From the NCBI GenBank assembly GCA_021828245.1, contig JAKASC010000130.1:1-6664 (forward strand): a DNA stretch of 6,664 nt. Direction: 5' to 3'. The translations under genes were made by a program, and so were the position numbers. Positions 5,624-6,664 of the stretch are shown here, in pieces (within the stretch, counting starts at the first letter, position 1; every line of letters begins with the position of its first letter). The DNA comes from Acidobacteriota bacterium (lineage in GTDB: Bacteria; Acidobacteriota; Terriglobia; UBA7540). A model generated the notes under the pieces. That model worked only from the letters and a program-made list of their open reading frames with translations, did no database searches and was not told where the DNA came from.

Positions 5624-5642
5624 CCCTTGAAGGGTTCAAGGG
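5624..5642. promoter_or_regulatory. Perfect 8-3-8 inverted repeat upstream of the efflux adaptor, possible operator
   Basis: CCCTTGAA (5624-5631) and TTCAAGGG (5635-5642) are exact complements around GGG. The centre lies about 62 bases before the probable start of the adaptor gene and the left arm overlaps a weak TTGAAG -35-like box. Efflux operons are often controlled by dimeric repressors at such dyads, so an operator is plausible. No regulator gene is in the window. A simple RNA hairpin is the alternative. Confidence 0.4.
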
Positions 5643-5680
5643 AGCTGTAACATTTGGGGCGGTTGGCGCGTCTTACAAAA

Positions 5681-5686
5681 AAGGGG
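5681..5686 (+). promoter_or_regulatory. Shine-Dalgarno site for the TTG start of the efflux adaptor
   Basis: AAGGGG lies 8 bases before TTG 5695. The ATG at 5746 has no such site and would leave only six hydrophobic residues before the lipobox cysteine and remove the positive n-region. Confidence 0.5.
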
Positions 5687-5694
5687 TTTTGAGG

Positions 5695-6664
5695 TTGAAT
5701 CCAAAAATTCGATTACGGAAATCCGAAACGCTGTTGGCGGTTCTCATGGCAGCGTTGCTTTTCACCGCGGCGTGCAGCACCCAGAGCAACCAGGCCAAGC
5801 CGTCCATGATGTCGGGGCCCGTTCCCGTGACGGTGGCGCAGGTTGGGCAAGAGACGGTGCCCAATGAGGTTCACGCCATCGGCACCGGCGAAGCCTACTC
5901 GACCGTGACGGTGATGTCGCAAGTGGACGGCGTCATCCAAAAAGTGGGCTTTGTGGAAGGGCAAAATGTCAAGGCGGGCGATCTGCTGTTTACGATTGAC
6001 CCTGCGCCGTTTGAAGCGAGCTTGCGCCAGGCGGAAGCGAACTTGGCCCGCGACCAAGCCCAAGCCAAGTACGCGGAGGCGCAACTCAAGCGCAACCAAA
6101 AACTCTACCAATCGGGCATCATTTCCGTGGACCAGTACGACCAATTTCAGAGCAATGCCCAAGCCCTAGAGGCCGCCGTGCGGGCCGATGAGGCCGCAAT
6201 CCAGAACGCGCGAATTCAGCTCAGCTATTGCACCATTCGCTCGCCGATCAGCGGCCGAACAGGCAGCCTGCTGGTTCATCCGGGAAATCTCATCAAGAAC
6301 AACTCCACCAGCCTGGTGGTTATCAATCAAATTTCGCCCATCTACGTGGACTTTTACGTGCCAGAGCAATATTTGGACCCCATCCGCGCGGGTCTGGCGG
6401 CCGGCCGCCGCATGGTGGTGACGGCGCGGATTGCTGGCCAAGCGAATCCTGAAGTCGGCTACCTGAGTTTTGTCAATAACACGGTGGATAGCAGCACCGG
6501 AACCGTCCTGCTGAAGGGGACGTTCCCCAATCCGCGTCAACGCTTGTGGCCGGGGCAATTTGTCAATGTGGACTTGGTTCTGAGCGCGCAACCGAACGCC
6601 GTGGTGGTGCCCTCGCAAGCCGTTCAGACGGGACCGCACGGCCAGTACGTTTATGTGGTCAAAG
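5695..6664 (+). CDS. RND efflux pump periplasmic adaptor (membrane fusion lipoprotein, AcrA/MdtA type), 3' end outside the window
   Basis: The frame is open to the window edge and encodes at least 323 residues. These adaptors link an inner-membrane RND pump to an outer-membrane channel. From TTG 5695 the N-terminus is basic (KIRLRK), then hydrophobic (LLAVLMAALLF), then FTAAC with the lipidation Cys at 27. The -3 position is Thr, so the lipobox is imperfect. The first lipoyl half is SQVDGVIQKVGFVEGQNVKAGDLL (75-98). An alpha-hairpin runs from about 106 to 176. The second lipoyl half has YCTIRSPISGRTG (178-190). Beta-barrel motifs include VVINQISPIYVDFYVPEQYL (208-227), NNTVDSSTGTV (261-271) and WPGQFV (285-290). 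The membrane-proximal domain begins at VVVPSQAV. IRSPISGR and ISPIYVDFxVPEQYL are close to MdtA. The RND pump gene probably follows outside the window. Substrate cannot be told. Confidence 0.92.
   Translation, partial: MNPKIRLRKSETLLAVLMAALLFTAACSTQSNQAKPSMMSGPVPVTVAQVGQETVPNEVHAIGTGEAYSTVTVMSQVDGVIQKVGFVEGQNVKAGDLLFTIDPAPFEASLRQAEANLARDQAQAKYAEAQLKRNQKLYQSGIISVDQYDQFQSNAQALEAAVRADEAAIQNARIQLSYCTIRSPISGRTGSLLVHPGNLIKNNSTSLVVINQISPIYVDFYVPEQYLDPIRAGLAAGRRMVVTARIAGQANPEVGYLSFVNNTVDSSTGTVLLKGTFPNPRQRLWPGQFVNVDLVLSAQPNAVVVPSQAVQTGPHGQYVYVVK

Larger units (their letters stand above)
5402..5680. other. Noncoding stretch between divergent SDR and efflux adaptor genes
   Basis: The gap between the two starts holds no convincing gene. 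It contains two tiny inverted repeats (TCCTG-GGT-CAGGA, 5525-5537; GTTC-GAT-GAAC, 5538-5548), a CGCAAAG-type repeat and a larger inverted repeat listed separately. It must also hold the promoters of both genes. A weak pair, TTGAAG at 5627-5632 and TAACAT at 5648-5653, has a short 15-base spacer and is not a firm call. Confidence 0.6.

Noticed and set aside
5713..6639. Two open frames on the minus strand (149 and 157 codons) opposite the efflux adaptor
   Set aside because: The plus strand carries a full adaptor protein with conserved motifs; the minus frames are compositional shadows.
1..6664. CRISPR array, tRNA or rRNA gene
   Set aside because: No regularly spaced repeats, tRNA cloverleaf sequence or rRNA stretches were found by eye.

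Overview
The window is a GC-rich bacterial segment that looks chromosomal. It carries a lower-GC patch of mobile DNA on the left and ordinary-looking genes on the right. Nothing fixes the taxon. High GC, a TatT-like TPR protein and abundant IS debris would suit Verrucomicrobiota, Acidobacteriota or Planctomycetota, but this is only a guess.

Left part (1 to about 2100): the window opens inside an IS element. The last 77 residues of an integrase-core transposase (2-235, +) are followed by a long inverted repeat and by a terminal region with two copies of a GGGGACAYTTCTAA motif. The element probably ends near 362. Next come three small genes of unknown function: a 105-residue protein (402-719, -), a 123-residue protein (743-1114, +) and a DUF6941-like protein (1038-1493, -). 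Immediately upstream of the last lies the C-terminal two thirds of an IS1595/ISXO2-type transposase, which is 5' truncated and frameshifted (1497 to about 2080, -). This remnant is fused in frame to the end of a secreted TPR protein of the TatT type (2984 to about 2150, -), giving a chimeric 495-codon reading frame.

Right part (2985-6664): divergent from the TPR gene is a 541-residue member of the urocanate hydratase (HutU) family (3015-4640, +). It keeps the fold-defining motifs and the NAD glycine loop. It has lost the catalytic cysteine, several NAD or substrate contacts and the GGGVG loop, yet has no stop or frameshift. Convergent with it is a short-chain dehydrogenase/reductase (4684-5391, -, GTG start). 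After a 303-base noncoding stretch with a CGCAAAG-type repeat and a perfect 8-3-8 inverted repeat comes a lipoprotein periplasmic adaptor of an RND efflux pump (5695 to the edge, +, probable TTG start).

The genes do not form one pathway. No hutH, hutI or hutG accompanies the HutU-like gene, and no TRAP transporter accompanies the TatT-like gene. The adaptor probably begins an efflux operon continuing beyond the window. The most interesting item is the catalytically altered HutU homologue. The second is the cargo-like block of small genes tied to transposase remnants. No complete new system can be demonstrated from this sequence alone.
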